This document shows positions 7,597 through 15,500 of a stretch of 43,332 nucleotides of DNA, one piece after another. Position 1 is the first letter of the stretch. Each line of letters opens with the position of its first letter. Under the pieces are notes generated by a model. The model made no database searches, had not been told where the DNA came from, and saw only the letters and a list, made by a program, of their open reading frames with translations. The DNA is from Acidobacteriaceae bacterium (lineage in GTDB: Bacteria > Acidobacteriota > Terriglobia > Bryobacterales > Bryobacteraceae). The position numbers were made by a program, and so were the translations under genes. The stretch covers positions 1 through 43,332 of the forward strand of contig JAFATG010000181.1 of NCBI GenBank assembly GCA_019244055.1, written 5' to 3'.

Positions 7597-8376
7597 ATGG
7601 CTCTTTTTACCGATGCAGGGGCCGTCAGCCTCGACGATCTACTGCAATTTGAGACTTCGCTGGTGCAAGTTGCTTCATCTCACGGGATCAACGTGGATAC
7701 CAAGATCAAGCTGGCGAGTGAGACAATCGGCGACAAGCTCTTGCTTTGGTTGCTGGACGTTGGCGCTTCGGATCCCCAATTCGTTCAGCGAAGAGTGTTG
7801 GGGCTCTCAACTGTCGTGCTTACGGCGCCTCTACAGCGCTGGATCTGCTTCGAATCGTTATCGAGGTTTTTTGCTGAAGCCTATAACGTTCAGTTGAATA
7901 CCCGTTTTCAAGGAAAGTGGACGGAGTATGAAGCCGAATCGGCACAAGCCGAGCAAATGCTCTTCATGTCAGGTGTTGGCATCGTTTATGCGGCGCTCCC
8001 AAGGCCCGTGATGCCGTCGGTGTTGGTGGAGGGCGGAAATCTCCCGGCACAGGCCATATTCGTTCAGAGCGCCTGGGTGGATGCGGCTGGAAACGAAGGC
8101 GCTCTGAGCCCAGTGAATGGGCTAGTTCTCCCAGCTCAGTCAAGTATCGCGGTAAGTATGCCTGGGAGCAGCGCGTATTTTCCGGCCGCCGCAGTTGGCT
8201 GGAACGTGTATGTAAGTTCTTCCGAAGTAGATTTAACGCGGCAGAATCTTACCCCTCGCCCGGTCGGCTCCATCTGGTATTCACCAAGCACGGGAATTGT
8301 GGACGGACCGGATCCGGTCGGCGGACAGACCCCTCAGTTCTATATCACGCTGTCGAAACAAATAAAGAGAGGGTGA
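7597..8376 (+). CDS. Probable head-tail adaptor with C-terminal Ig/FnIII-like domain
   Basis: A 259-residue protein in two parts. Residues 1 to about 125 are helical and contain LQRWICFESLSRFFAEAYN and LNTRFQGKWTEYE, a pattern I associate with connector (adaptor) proteins that dock under the portal. Residues about 145-250 form a beta-rich domain with SAWVDAAGNEGALSPVNG and WNVYVSSSEVDL, resembling a fibronectin-like module that is also present in the large hub protein of this cluster. Adaptor function is inferred from position and the helical half. An adhesive surface domain on a neck protein is unusual. Confidence 0.6.
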   Translation: MALFTDAGAVSLDDLLQFETSLVQVASSHGINVDTKIKLASETIGDKLLLWLLDVGASDPQFVQRRVLGLSTVVLTAPLQRWICFESLSRFFAEAYNVQLNTRFQGKWTEYEAESAQAEQMLFMSGVGIVYAALPRPVMPSVLVEGGNLPAQAIFVQSAWVDAAGNEGALSPVNGLVLPAQSSIAVSMPGSSAYFPAAAVGWNVYVSSSEVDLTRQNLTPRPVGSIWYSPSTGIVDGPDPVGGQTPQFYITLSKQIKRG

Positions 8377-8379
8377 GAC

Positions 8380-8877
8380 ATGCCGCCGCTTACACTTCTT
8401 GGCACGCAGAAAGTCGCCGGCTTACTCGCGGCAGGAAATGCGCTCGGGCAGCAGATTGCACAGCTTGCCGCGGAAGCAAGTATTCTTATACCAACTATTG
8501 AGGCCGAACGGGTTCTGCTAAGCTCGGCGCCTCCCGATCTGGCCGACAATAACATGCAGTTCGCTTATCCGAGAATCTGTATTTACAGCGGATCTGTCAA
8601 GAACACACAAGTTGAGAAGTTCAGGTCTTTCTCCGGGACGATTGAGGTCTTCTCGGATATCTGGGCCAGTGGGGATTTTGCGACTCAAACGGACGAATGG
8701 ATTCACTACTACATCGAGGCGGTCACGACAATTCTTCGCGCGAACACAGGAAATTGGGGTGACGGCATTTTCTTTTCCGGGCGGTACCAAGTAAAGCTGC
8801 AGCCGCCCAAGGTAGGCGGCTTAGGGTTTGTGGAAGTGGCGACGGTGACGTGCATATTAGACGCGAGCATCAGTTAG
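8380..8877 (+). CDS. Probable neck or tail-terminator protein
   Basis: A 165-residue alpha/beta protein starting three bases after the previous stop. The pattern, with an N-terminal helix, a strand around YPRICIYSGS, a helix WIHYYIEAVTTILRANTG and a last strand FVEVATVTCILDAS, is the general layout of tail-terminator or tail-completion proteins of siphophages. Its place between adaptor and tail-tube genes supports that role. There is no catalytic motif. The exact family is not recognised and a head-closure (stopper) role is equally possible. Confidence 0.6.
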   Translation: MPPLTLLGTQKVAGLLAAGNALGQQIAQLAAEASILIPTIEAERVLLSSAPPDLADNNMQFAYPRICIYSGSVKNTQVEKFRSFSGTIEVFSDIWASGDFATQTDEWIHYYIEAVTTILRANTGNWGDGIFFSGRYQVKLQPPKVGGLGFVEVATVTCILDASIS

Positions 8878-8884
8878 GGCTCCG

Positions 8885-10054
8885 ATGGCAAACTATATCT
8901 CTTCAAACGCAAACCGGTTCTACGCAGCACTTGAGCAGAACTACGGCTTGGCCGCATCAATAGCGGCGGGTAATCGCTATCCGGCGGTAAAGCTGCAAGC
9001 ACAGCAGGTATTAGAACGGAGCCGGCGGTTAGACAAAACAGGTACGCGAACCTTCCTGGGAACTCCCAAAACGGCGAAGCGTCAGACAGCCTTTGAAACA
9101 AGTACCTATCTCACATCGTGGATGGGAGCGGGCGAACCTTGCTACGGAACTTTGATGCGAGCGGCTTTGGGCGGTATTCCACAGGTAAGCGGGGGGCTTT
9201 CAATTGCAAGCCTTATCAGCTCGACGGCGATCCAAACCTCAACTCCGCACGGGCTCAGCAAGGGGACCGGCATCGCCTTTGAGAACGAAGTTAGATTTGT
9301 GACTGACGTTGTCGACAATGTAACAGTTCTAATTAATGCCCCGTTTTCGCAGGGTTTACAACCAAGTAGCGTTCTTACGCCTTGCGTAACGTATACCCTA
9401 GGCAGCGAGTTGCCGAGCGTAACACTCTATGATTACTGGGACCCCGTAACGGCTGTGAGCCGGATTGTCACGGGCGCGGCTGTCGACCTCTTAGAAATGA
9501 GCGTGAACGGAGACTTTCATGAATTCACGTTCAGGGGACAGGCTGCGGACCTCTTGGATTCCAGCAGTTTCGTTTCCGGCATGGCTGGATTGTCGGCATT
9601 TCCGACCGAGCCGCCTTTGGGTCCGTTTGACTACAGTATTGTGCCGGGGCATTTGGGACAAGCCTGGTTGGGCGGAATTGCGAGTCAATTCTTTACGCTG
9701 AGCTCGGCCAGCCTTGAGGTCAACAACAATCTAGACGTGCGAAACCAGGAGTTTGGGTTTTCCTATCCGCAGGGCATCGTCCCTGGGCCACGACAGGTTG
9801 CATCTAACTTCACGATATTCGCTCAAGACGACACACAGACCGAGGCATTGTACGCGGCAGCGAAGGAGCGCAGCCTGATTTCTGCCATGTTGCAGTTGGG
9901 GCAGCAGCAGGGAGAGCTCATGGGCATCTTCTTGCCACAGGTCACTCCGGAAGTGCCGAACTATGACGATTCGGAGACAAGGTTGCAATGGCAGTTCAGG
10001 AACAACTTAGCGCAAGGAACAGCTAATGACGAAATCTTCATCGCATTTGCATGA
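8885..10054 (+). CDS. Major tail tube protein (predicted)
   Basis: A 389-residue beta-rich protein located where the tail tube gene is expected, immediately before the tail chaperone. The N-terminal half has an inserted beta-module (HGLSKGTGIAFENEVRF), of the type decorating phage structural proteins. The C-terminal half carries EVNNNLDVRNQEFGFSYP and the helix TQTEALYAAAKERSLISAM, which resembles the tube fold in which an alpha helix packs on a beta sandwich. No contractile sheath gene is visible, so a non-contractile tail is implied. Its last 29 bases overlap the start of the chaperone gene in another frame. Confidence 0.75.
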   Translation: MANYISSNANRFYAALEQNYGLAASIAAGNRYPAVKLQAQQVLERSRRLDKTGTRTFLGTPKTAKRQTAFETSTYLTSWMGAGEPCYGTLMRAALGGIPQVSGGLSIASLISSTAIQTSTPHGLSKGTGIAFENEVRFVTDVVDNVTVLINAPFSQGLQPSSVLTPCVTYTLGSELPSVTLYDYWDPVTAVSRIVTGAAVDLLEMSVNGDFHEFTFRGQAADLLDSSSFVSGMAGLSAFPTEPPLGPFDYSIVPGHLGQAWLGGIASQFFTLSSASLEVNNNLDVRNQEFGFSYPQGIVPGPRQVASNFTIFAQDDTQTEALYAAAKERSLISAMLQLGQQQGELMGIFLPQVTPEVPNYDDSETRLQWQFRNNLAQGTANDEIFIAFA

Positions 10055-10424
10055 GGAAGCGAATTACGAGAGTGTAACCTGGCGAGATAGCCGGAGCACT
10101 CCGGGCGTGCGATTCGCAACCAGGCGCGTTTCGTTAGGTCGGCGCATAGAGTTGAATAAGAACATTCGAGAGCTAATGCTTCGTCACGAGTTCCTCAAGG
10201 CGGGCGAAACTGAAGATAAACTGGAGGCCAGTCTTGGTGAGTTGCTGGTTCGGAAACTCTACCTGGAGTGGGGACTCAAAGAAATTAGCGGGCTAAAAAT
10301 AGACGGTGAGATAGCAACTGCGGATCAACTGATCGAGCGAGGGCCGGAGGCCTTGACCGACGAAGTGATCGAAGCCGTTCAAGCTGAGTTAGCGCTTTCG
10401 GACGACGAACGAAAAAACTCCTGA
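10026..10424 (+). CDS. Tail assembly chaperone, short form (G-like)
   Basis: A 132-residue helical, acidic protein beginning inside the end of the tail tube gene. The C-terminal helix (PEALTDEVIEAVQAELALSD) ends in DDERKNS before TGA. Phages encode two chaperones here, the shorter and a frameshifted longer form, that coat the tape measure during tail building. The slippery heptamer A AAA AAC at 10412-10418 lies in the correct phase at its last codons. Assignment rests on position, composition and the frameshift signal rather than strong sequence identity. Confidence 0.75.
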   Translation: MTKSSSHLHEEANYESVTWRDSRSTPGVRFATRRVSLGRRIELNKNIRELMLRHEFLKAGETEDKLEASLGELLVRKLYLEWGLKEISGLKIDGEIATADQLIERGPEALTDEVIEAVQAELALSDDERKNS

Positions 10425-10750
10425 TCGCATTCCATTTCCAGTACTCTCCGCCAGCCGCGTGGGAATGCGATAAATGCCGGTCGAGCGGCTTGGTGCAACT
10501 GAGGAATTGCGCCTGGGCGGCCAATGGTGCGGCCGGGATGAAGCGGCCTGTTTGGGCTCGTGGAAACGTTGTCTCCTTCCACTGTCCAAAGTCAGTCATT
10601 ACAGCAGAGAGCCTGACGTTCCTCGAGCAGTTTCAGATTTGGAAGACGCTAAGTGGGCTGGACTTGTTCTCGTTAGAGGCAAGAACGGCTGACGCATTTC
10701 TATTGTTGGAGCGAGAGTGCCGTAAGGAGGCGAAGGATGGCTCGAACTAA
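10026..10750 (+). CDS. Tail assembly chaperone, long form made by -1 frameshift (GT-like)
   Basis: A -1 shift on A AAA AAC (10412-10418) joins the 131 residues of the short form to a frame that is open from 10418 to the TAA at 10748-10750, adding 110 residues for a predicted 241-residue fusion. The added part begins LLIAFHFQYSPPAAW and contains CDKC followed by RNC, a possible metal-binding knuckle, and ends in a helical region FLEQFQIWKTLSG. No credible ATG starts this frame on its own; its first internal start is a TTG at 10490. The fused region overlaps the next gene by 14 bases. This is the classical lambda G/GT arrangement. Confidence 0.82.
10412..10490 (+). promoter_or_regulatory. Programmed -1 ribosomal frameshift site with stem and possible pseudoknot
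   Basis: The heptamer A AAA AAC occupies 10412-10418 with zero-frame codons AAA and AAC in register. After a five-base spacer, ATCGCATTCC (10424-10433) pairs perfectly with GGAATGCGAT (10462-10471), a ten-base-pair stem. Within its 28-base loop, AGCCGC (10453-10458) is complementary to GCGGCT (10485-10490) downstream, so an H-type pseudoknot can form. The zero-frame stop is at 10422-10424, directly after the slip site. Every element of a -1 frameshift signal is present at textbook spacing. Confidence 0.85.
10724..10730 (+). promoter_or_regulatory. Ribosome binding site of the tape-measure candidate
   Basis: AAGGAGG, a near-perfect anti-16S match, lies six bases before the ATG at 10737 and inside the end of the frameshifted chaperone frame. 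It supports the ATG start and independent initiation of the following gene. Confidence 0.8.
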
Positions 10751-11384
10751 TACGTTGCGGAGTCTGACAGATGCGATTGCGACGACAAGGGCGTCGAGGA
10801 GTAGCCCAGTTGCGCTGTCGGAGATAGCAAACAACTACTTTGCTCCCCGGAATTCAGCAACTCGCACGGCGGCAGGCAAAGCGACGGACTTCATGCTATC
10901 AGCAATGAGTGCCCGGGCAGTGTCTTCAGGGATTCGATTCGGATCGCCGTCAAGCCGCGCGACAACCTCTAGCGGAGCTACGGGTTTCAATTGGTCGCAC
11001 CTACTCGAGCAGGCCGGTTCAGGGGGATTGGCGAACCTATTTGGAGGCGGCGGAAGCCTTCTGGGTGGCTTCGGATCGCTGTTCTCCGGCCTAGTCGGTC
11101 TATTCGGGTCCAGTAAGCCGGCGTTACCTGCGCTCGTGCGATTCCAGTTGCCGGCGGTTCAAGACCAGGTAGCTTCAGTGAATCTCAGCGGGGGCAGTAC
11201 GGTGTCTGGCGAGCATCGGATTAGCGGGTATACGCCCGGAGGAATCTATGGAACTGCCGGGAAGCAGGGAAACGTTTCCTCGAACACACCAACAAGCCAG
11301 TACCAAAAAAGCCAAATCGTCCAGACAGTTAAACAGGCTCTGCTGAACAGCAGCAGCTTGAATGATGTCGTTGCGGAGATCTAA
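10737..11384 (+). CDS. Short tape-measure candidate (tail length ruler)
   Basis: A 215-residue protein exactly where the tape measure gene normally follows the frameshifted chaperone. The N-terminal 60 residues are helical and polar. Residues about 95-125 form a glycine-rich hydrophobic segment (LANLFGGGGSLLGGFGSLF), a typical tape-measure feature that may contact the membrane during DNA entry. The C-terminus is a polar helix ending SSLNDVVAEI. Tape measures are usually 600 to over 1000 residues; if this is the ruler, the tail would be only some tens of nanometres. It could instead be a different tail protein, with no ruler in the module. Confidence 0.55.
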   Translation: MARTNTLRSLTDAIATTRASRSSPVALSEIANNYFAPRNSATRTAAGKATDFMLSAMSARAVSSGIRFGSPSSRATTSSGATGFNWSHLLEQAGSGGLANLFGGGGSLLGGFGSLFSGLVGLFGSSKPALPALVRFQLPAVQDQVASVNLSGGSTVSGEHRISGYTPGGIYGTAGKQGNVSSNTPTSQYQKSQIVQTVKQALLNSSSLNDVVAEI

Positions 11385-11385
11385 G

Positions 11386-11745
11386 GTGCCGACCTTCCCT
11401 CTACTAAGCTCTGGCGCTGTAGCGCAGTATTCGTTACCAGTTCTAACGGGCCAAGCAGTTCAGACCATTCGTTTCTTAGACGGCGCCGACCAGCGTTACT
11501 TGATACAAGGGCGCACATTCCGGCAATGGGAGATCCGACTCACCTTGCTCACTGACAGTGAAATTGCGCAGCTTCAAACCTTTTTTACCGAGCAGCAGGG
11601 AGACTATACGAAATTCGATTTTCCGGATCCACTCAGCGGACAGATGATTCCGAACTGCCGCTTGCTCATTCCGGAGATGACATGTAGTTACGAAGGCGTC
11701 GGTGCAAGCTCGACGCTCCTGTATGTGACAGAGACGAATGGCTAA
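11386..11745 (+). CDS. DUF2460-like distal tail protein, first copy
   Basis: I chose the GTG at 11386, two bases after the upstream stop and behind GGAG, over two ATGs at 11362/11365, because it gives 119 residues beginning MPTFPLLSSG, which aligns with the N-terminus of the next gene (LTSGTLVQYPF). The motif WEIRLTLLTDSEIAQLQTFF followed by GDYTKFDFPDP resembles DUF2460 proteins, the family of distal tail protein ORF12 in the Rhodobacter gene transfer agent. Such proteins form the ring at the tube tip that holds the hub. The gene overlaps its paralog downstream by eight bases. Confidence 0.68.
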   Translation: MPTFPLLSSGAVAQYSLPVLTGQAVQTIRFLDGADQRYLIQGRTFRQWEIRLTLLTDSEIAQLQTFFTEQQGDYTKFDFPDPLSGQMIPNCRLLIPEMTCSYEGVGASSTLLYVTETNG

Positions 11746-12535
11746 TCTCTTCTTTCCACAATTGACAAGTGGCACACTTGTGCAATACCCGTTCACGAGG
11801 ACCCGTGTTTTTAGATCGATAAAAAACGTCCTGGCGGACGGCGAAATGATTCTCTTGCCGGATCCTGGCGCGGGTAGGCTCTTATGGCAGCTTGCTTACC
11901 AGGATTTATCACCAGCAGATACAGAGGCACTTACGAATCATTATCAGACCTGCCGCGGCCCTTTTCGTGGCTTTACGTTCATCGATCCTACCGACAACAT
12001 GTTTGTATCAAGCTCTGACTTGACAAATACAGCATGGGGAAAATCGGAGTCAGTTCAGGTTGAGAGCGGTCAAGCAGACCCTGTTAACGGTACTGGCGGA
12101 TTTGCGCTAACGAACACCGGTGAGACCGACGCGTACTTCACACAGACGCTGCCGGTACCGGCAAGCTATGCATATACTCTTTCGCTCTACTTGCAAAGCG
12201 CGGGGGCCTCGATCGTTAAGTTAATTCGCGGCGGCCCGTCCGAGCAACAGATTACGACCGTTTCGGTAGGGCCGCAGTGGACACGGGTTCTTTCGAGCGG
12301 AGCATTGAATGATTACGGTACAAGCCTGTCGGCGGGCATCATTCTGTCTGCTGGTCAGCAGGTCTCAGCATTTGGCCTGCAGCTCGAAGCGCAGCCTTCA
12401 CCGTCACAGTATCGAGCCACAGCACAGACAGGCGGCGTCTACACTGAAGCGCATTGGTCAGCCAACGAATTTGTGGTTGTGGCTACGGGCAACGAACTTT
12501 TTTCGACAACGTTCGGTATTGATACGGCGATTTAG
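11738..12535 (+). CDS. DUF2460-like distal tail protein, second copy with jelly-roll extension
   Basis: A 265-residue protein starting inside the stop region of its paralog (ATGGCTAA overlap). Residues 1 to about 90 repeat the first copy: LTSGTLVQYPF, then WQLAYQDLSPADTEALTNHY and GPFRGFTFIDPTDN. Residues about 95-225 form a beta-sandwich resembling a carbohydrate-binding jelly roll (YAYTLSLYLQSAG, SVGPQWTRVLSSG, GQQVSAFGLQLEA), likely exposed at the tail tip. The tail tip would then have two related rings, one with an added receptor-facing domain. Sugar binding is inference from the fold pattern only. Confidence 0.65.
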   Translation: MANLFFPQLTSGTLVQYPFTRTRVFRSIKNVLADGEMILLPDPGAGRLLWQLAYQDLSPADTEALTNHYQTCRGPFRGFTFIDPTDNMFVSSSDLTNTAWGKSESVQVESGQADPVNGTGGFALTNTGETDAYFTQTLPVPASYAYTLSLYLQSAGASIVKLIRGGPSEQQITTVSVGPQWTRVLSSGALNDYGTSLSAGIILSAGQQVSAFGLQLEAQPSPSQYRATAQTGGVYTEAHWSANEFVVVATGNELFSTTFGIDTAI

Positions 12536-12541
12536 AGAGAC

Positions 12542-15500
12542 ATGGGGACAATTAACTCGATCAAACAGCTCGCAGAAGCTGATACTCCGCTCTTATTCTT
12601 CAACTGCATTCTGCCGTCCGGTGATCCGGAGTTCTGGTGTACGCACGCCACACAATTTAACGGAAACCAGTATGCAGCGCGGATTCTAAAGTACGACTTA
12701 TTCGATCTGCAGCTTTCCGCTGACGACGCGATGGACGGAATTTCCCAGCTTTCACTGACACTGGCGAATGCTGACTCTGCTCTCTCACAGCTCAATTCAG
12801 TGATCGGGTTCAAGGGATCGCAATTGACCGTGTATTTCGCGTTTGCTGACCTCACTACGGGAAGCATTACGACCGAGAGCACGGTTCTGTTTCGAGGAGT
12901 TGCGAGCGATCCAGACGAGATCACGGAAGACTCCTTAGCTCTGAGTTTCACGAACAAGTTAGCCTTGCAGAGAATCCCGCTACCAGAAGTTCGCGTCCAA
13001 CGGGCCTGTCCCTGGAATTTTCCGACGTCTGCAGTCCAGAGATTGGAAGCCAGCAGCGGCGGAACACAAGGAAAATACTCGAGGTTCTACCGGTGCGGAT
13101 ATTCAGCGGATGTGGCAGGAGGGGTCGGCAATCTCAACGGAGGGCAACCCTACACAGCTTGTGACAAATCCCGGACTCAATGCCTTCAGCGAGGCATGTT
13201 CAGCTCCGATGAGAACAGCAACGTTACGCGGCGCTTTGGAGGCTTTGAATTTGTCCCATCAGCAATCCTGGTTCGGACGGCCGGCGATAAGACATCGCAC
13301 CTGTCGCCTCTTTTGGATTCATCCGCTACCTACAATGATCCGGTACCCATCGTGTATGGAACGGGTTGGCTCAAGGCGCCGATCGTGTTCGGCAGGAACG
13401 ATGGCAACCTGACGCATTTGGAAGCTCTTCTCGGAATGGGGACCGTGGGTAGCGTGTTGAAGGTCGTCGTTAATGATGTCGAAATTCCTTTGGCCGTTCA
13501 AGGGCAGGACATGACGACAACAGGCTGGTACACGGTTGTGACAAATGGAGGCCGTACCGGAAATTTCAACCTTGATTTTTCTGATGCCAACGGCAATCCC
13601 TTGGGTGACCCTAACGGAAGTATTTCGGTGCTCTCGGTCGTCGTTCCAAATCGCATCAGTAGTGGGAAGTCGCTGCCGAATATCGAGGTGTTACTTCGCG
13701 GCATGCAACTCGATTCGTACAACGCCGACAGTACGTTTCAGCAGACCAGTTACACAAATAATCCTGCCTGGGTGATTTTGGACGTCCTTCGACGGTGCGG
13801 ATGGGCGCTATCGGACCTAAACCTCGCTAGCTTCGCGACTTCTGCTGCGTTTTGCCAAGAGTTAATTAATACGACCGATCTCAATGGAAACCCACTTCAG
13901 GTCCCAAGATACGAGTGCAACCTCGTCTTAACGAAACGGCAGAGTGCGGCGGTTGTGCTGCGAGGTATTCGCGTCGCGTCCAGCCTTATGCTGAGATATG
14001 GAAGCACCGGGCTGCTCGAACTCGTTCCGGAAACTACACTCTCAGCACAGCAGCCCTCTTTACCTGATGGAAGCAATAGTACTGAACCGCTCAACGATGG
14101 TTGGCCAGCTTACGAGTTCAGCGACGCATCGGGGCCATTCTCAGGAATTGTAAGAAATCTAAACGGGACTTCTACCGTACGGTTAATTTCGCGAAGCATT
14201 TCCGAGACGTCGAATCGGTTAAGCGTCGAATTTCAGGACGAATCCAATGAATATCAGCAGGATAGTCTGTCTCTTGCGGATTCAGACGATTCGGCATTGA
14301 TCGGGTACGAGATTAGCAGTCAATCTACCGCTCTGGGGATTGCGAATTTCAGCCAGGCGACCCGCGTTCTACTTCGACAGTTAGGCAAGTCGACTGGCGG
14401 GAACGTCTTCATCGAGTTTCAAACTAGCTTTCGAGCGTTGAAAGTGCGCCCGGGTGACATCATTGCCTTCACTTATGCCAAGGAAGGATTCTTGCGAGTT
14501 CCGTTCCGAGTGACTAAGCTCTCACCCTCGATGAATTATCAGCTTGTTACGGTTCTGACCCAGATTCACAAAGACGACTGGTATAGCGATAACCCAACCG
14601 TACTCGGAGGCGCGGGTCGACAACCAGCAACTCAGGTAGGAACTCCCCGTCCGCTCATTGGCACCGTGGCTCACAATGATGCAAGCGGCGCTTTGGAGTT
14701 TTTCGATTTTGGCATTCAGGAAAACATAGAAGCTTGGAGCACTGGCGCCGCCACCGACACGATTTCGGTTGCATTCACTCAACCGGCAAAACCAACGGCG
14801 ACATCTCCGAGCGTACCTTTACTAAGCCTTGCTCCCACGTTCAGCACGACGGGGGGCACTATCGCTGGAGGCAGCACATTCTATTATGCGGTAAGCGCTG
14901 TCGATTCGGCGGGTGATGAAGGGCCTTTGTCGTTTACTGTTCCGGTCTTAGTGCCGGAGGGGACAAATACCAACTCCGTGTCGATAACAGGCCTGAGCTT
15001 TCCGTCCGTAACTGGGACTTTTCACGTCTACCGTGGTGTGTCGCCTCAAATGCTATATCGAATAGCCTCAAACGTCCCACTCGCGACCAGCTATACCGAC
15101 ACGGGATTATCGCCCGAGCCGGTTGGGCCTCCCGATCCAGCCTTCGACCATGCCAATTTCTACTACCGCTATGAGTACGCGGGTCCGTTCTCAGCCACGC
15201 TATCCTCCCCGAATACTATCGGTTCTGCGGATATGGGCGCGAGCGCCCGCGCGTACATCGGCATGGCTGTTCGAATAATAGAGGGAACAGGCCGGGGTCA
15301 AGAGCGCACAATCGTGGTGAATGACGCGACTACGCTGACTGTGAACTTGCCATGGTCTACGATGCCGGATCTAACGAGCATTTTCGTTATTTCCGAAGCA
15401 TCGTGGCGATTCGGCGCGGTCTCGGTGTCTAGTCCTGCACAGTTCGAGGTTGGATACAGCGCCGGAACGGTCGTTCAAGTCTCTGGCCGATCGGCGAACG

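Noticed and set aside
10474-10692. ATG-started frame of 72 codons between the chaperone and the tape-measure candidate
   Set aside because: It overlaps the -1 frame that is joined to the chaperone by a complete frameshift signal; the -1 frame explains the region better and the ATG frame has no ribosome binding site.
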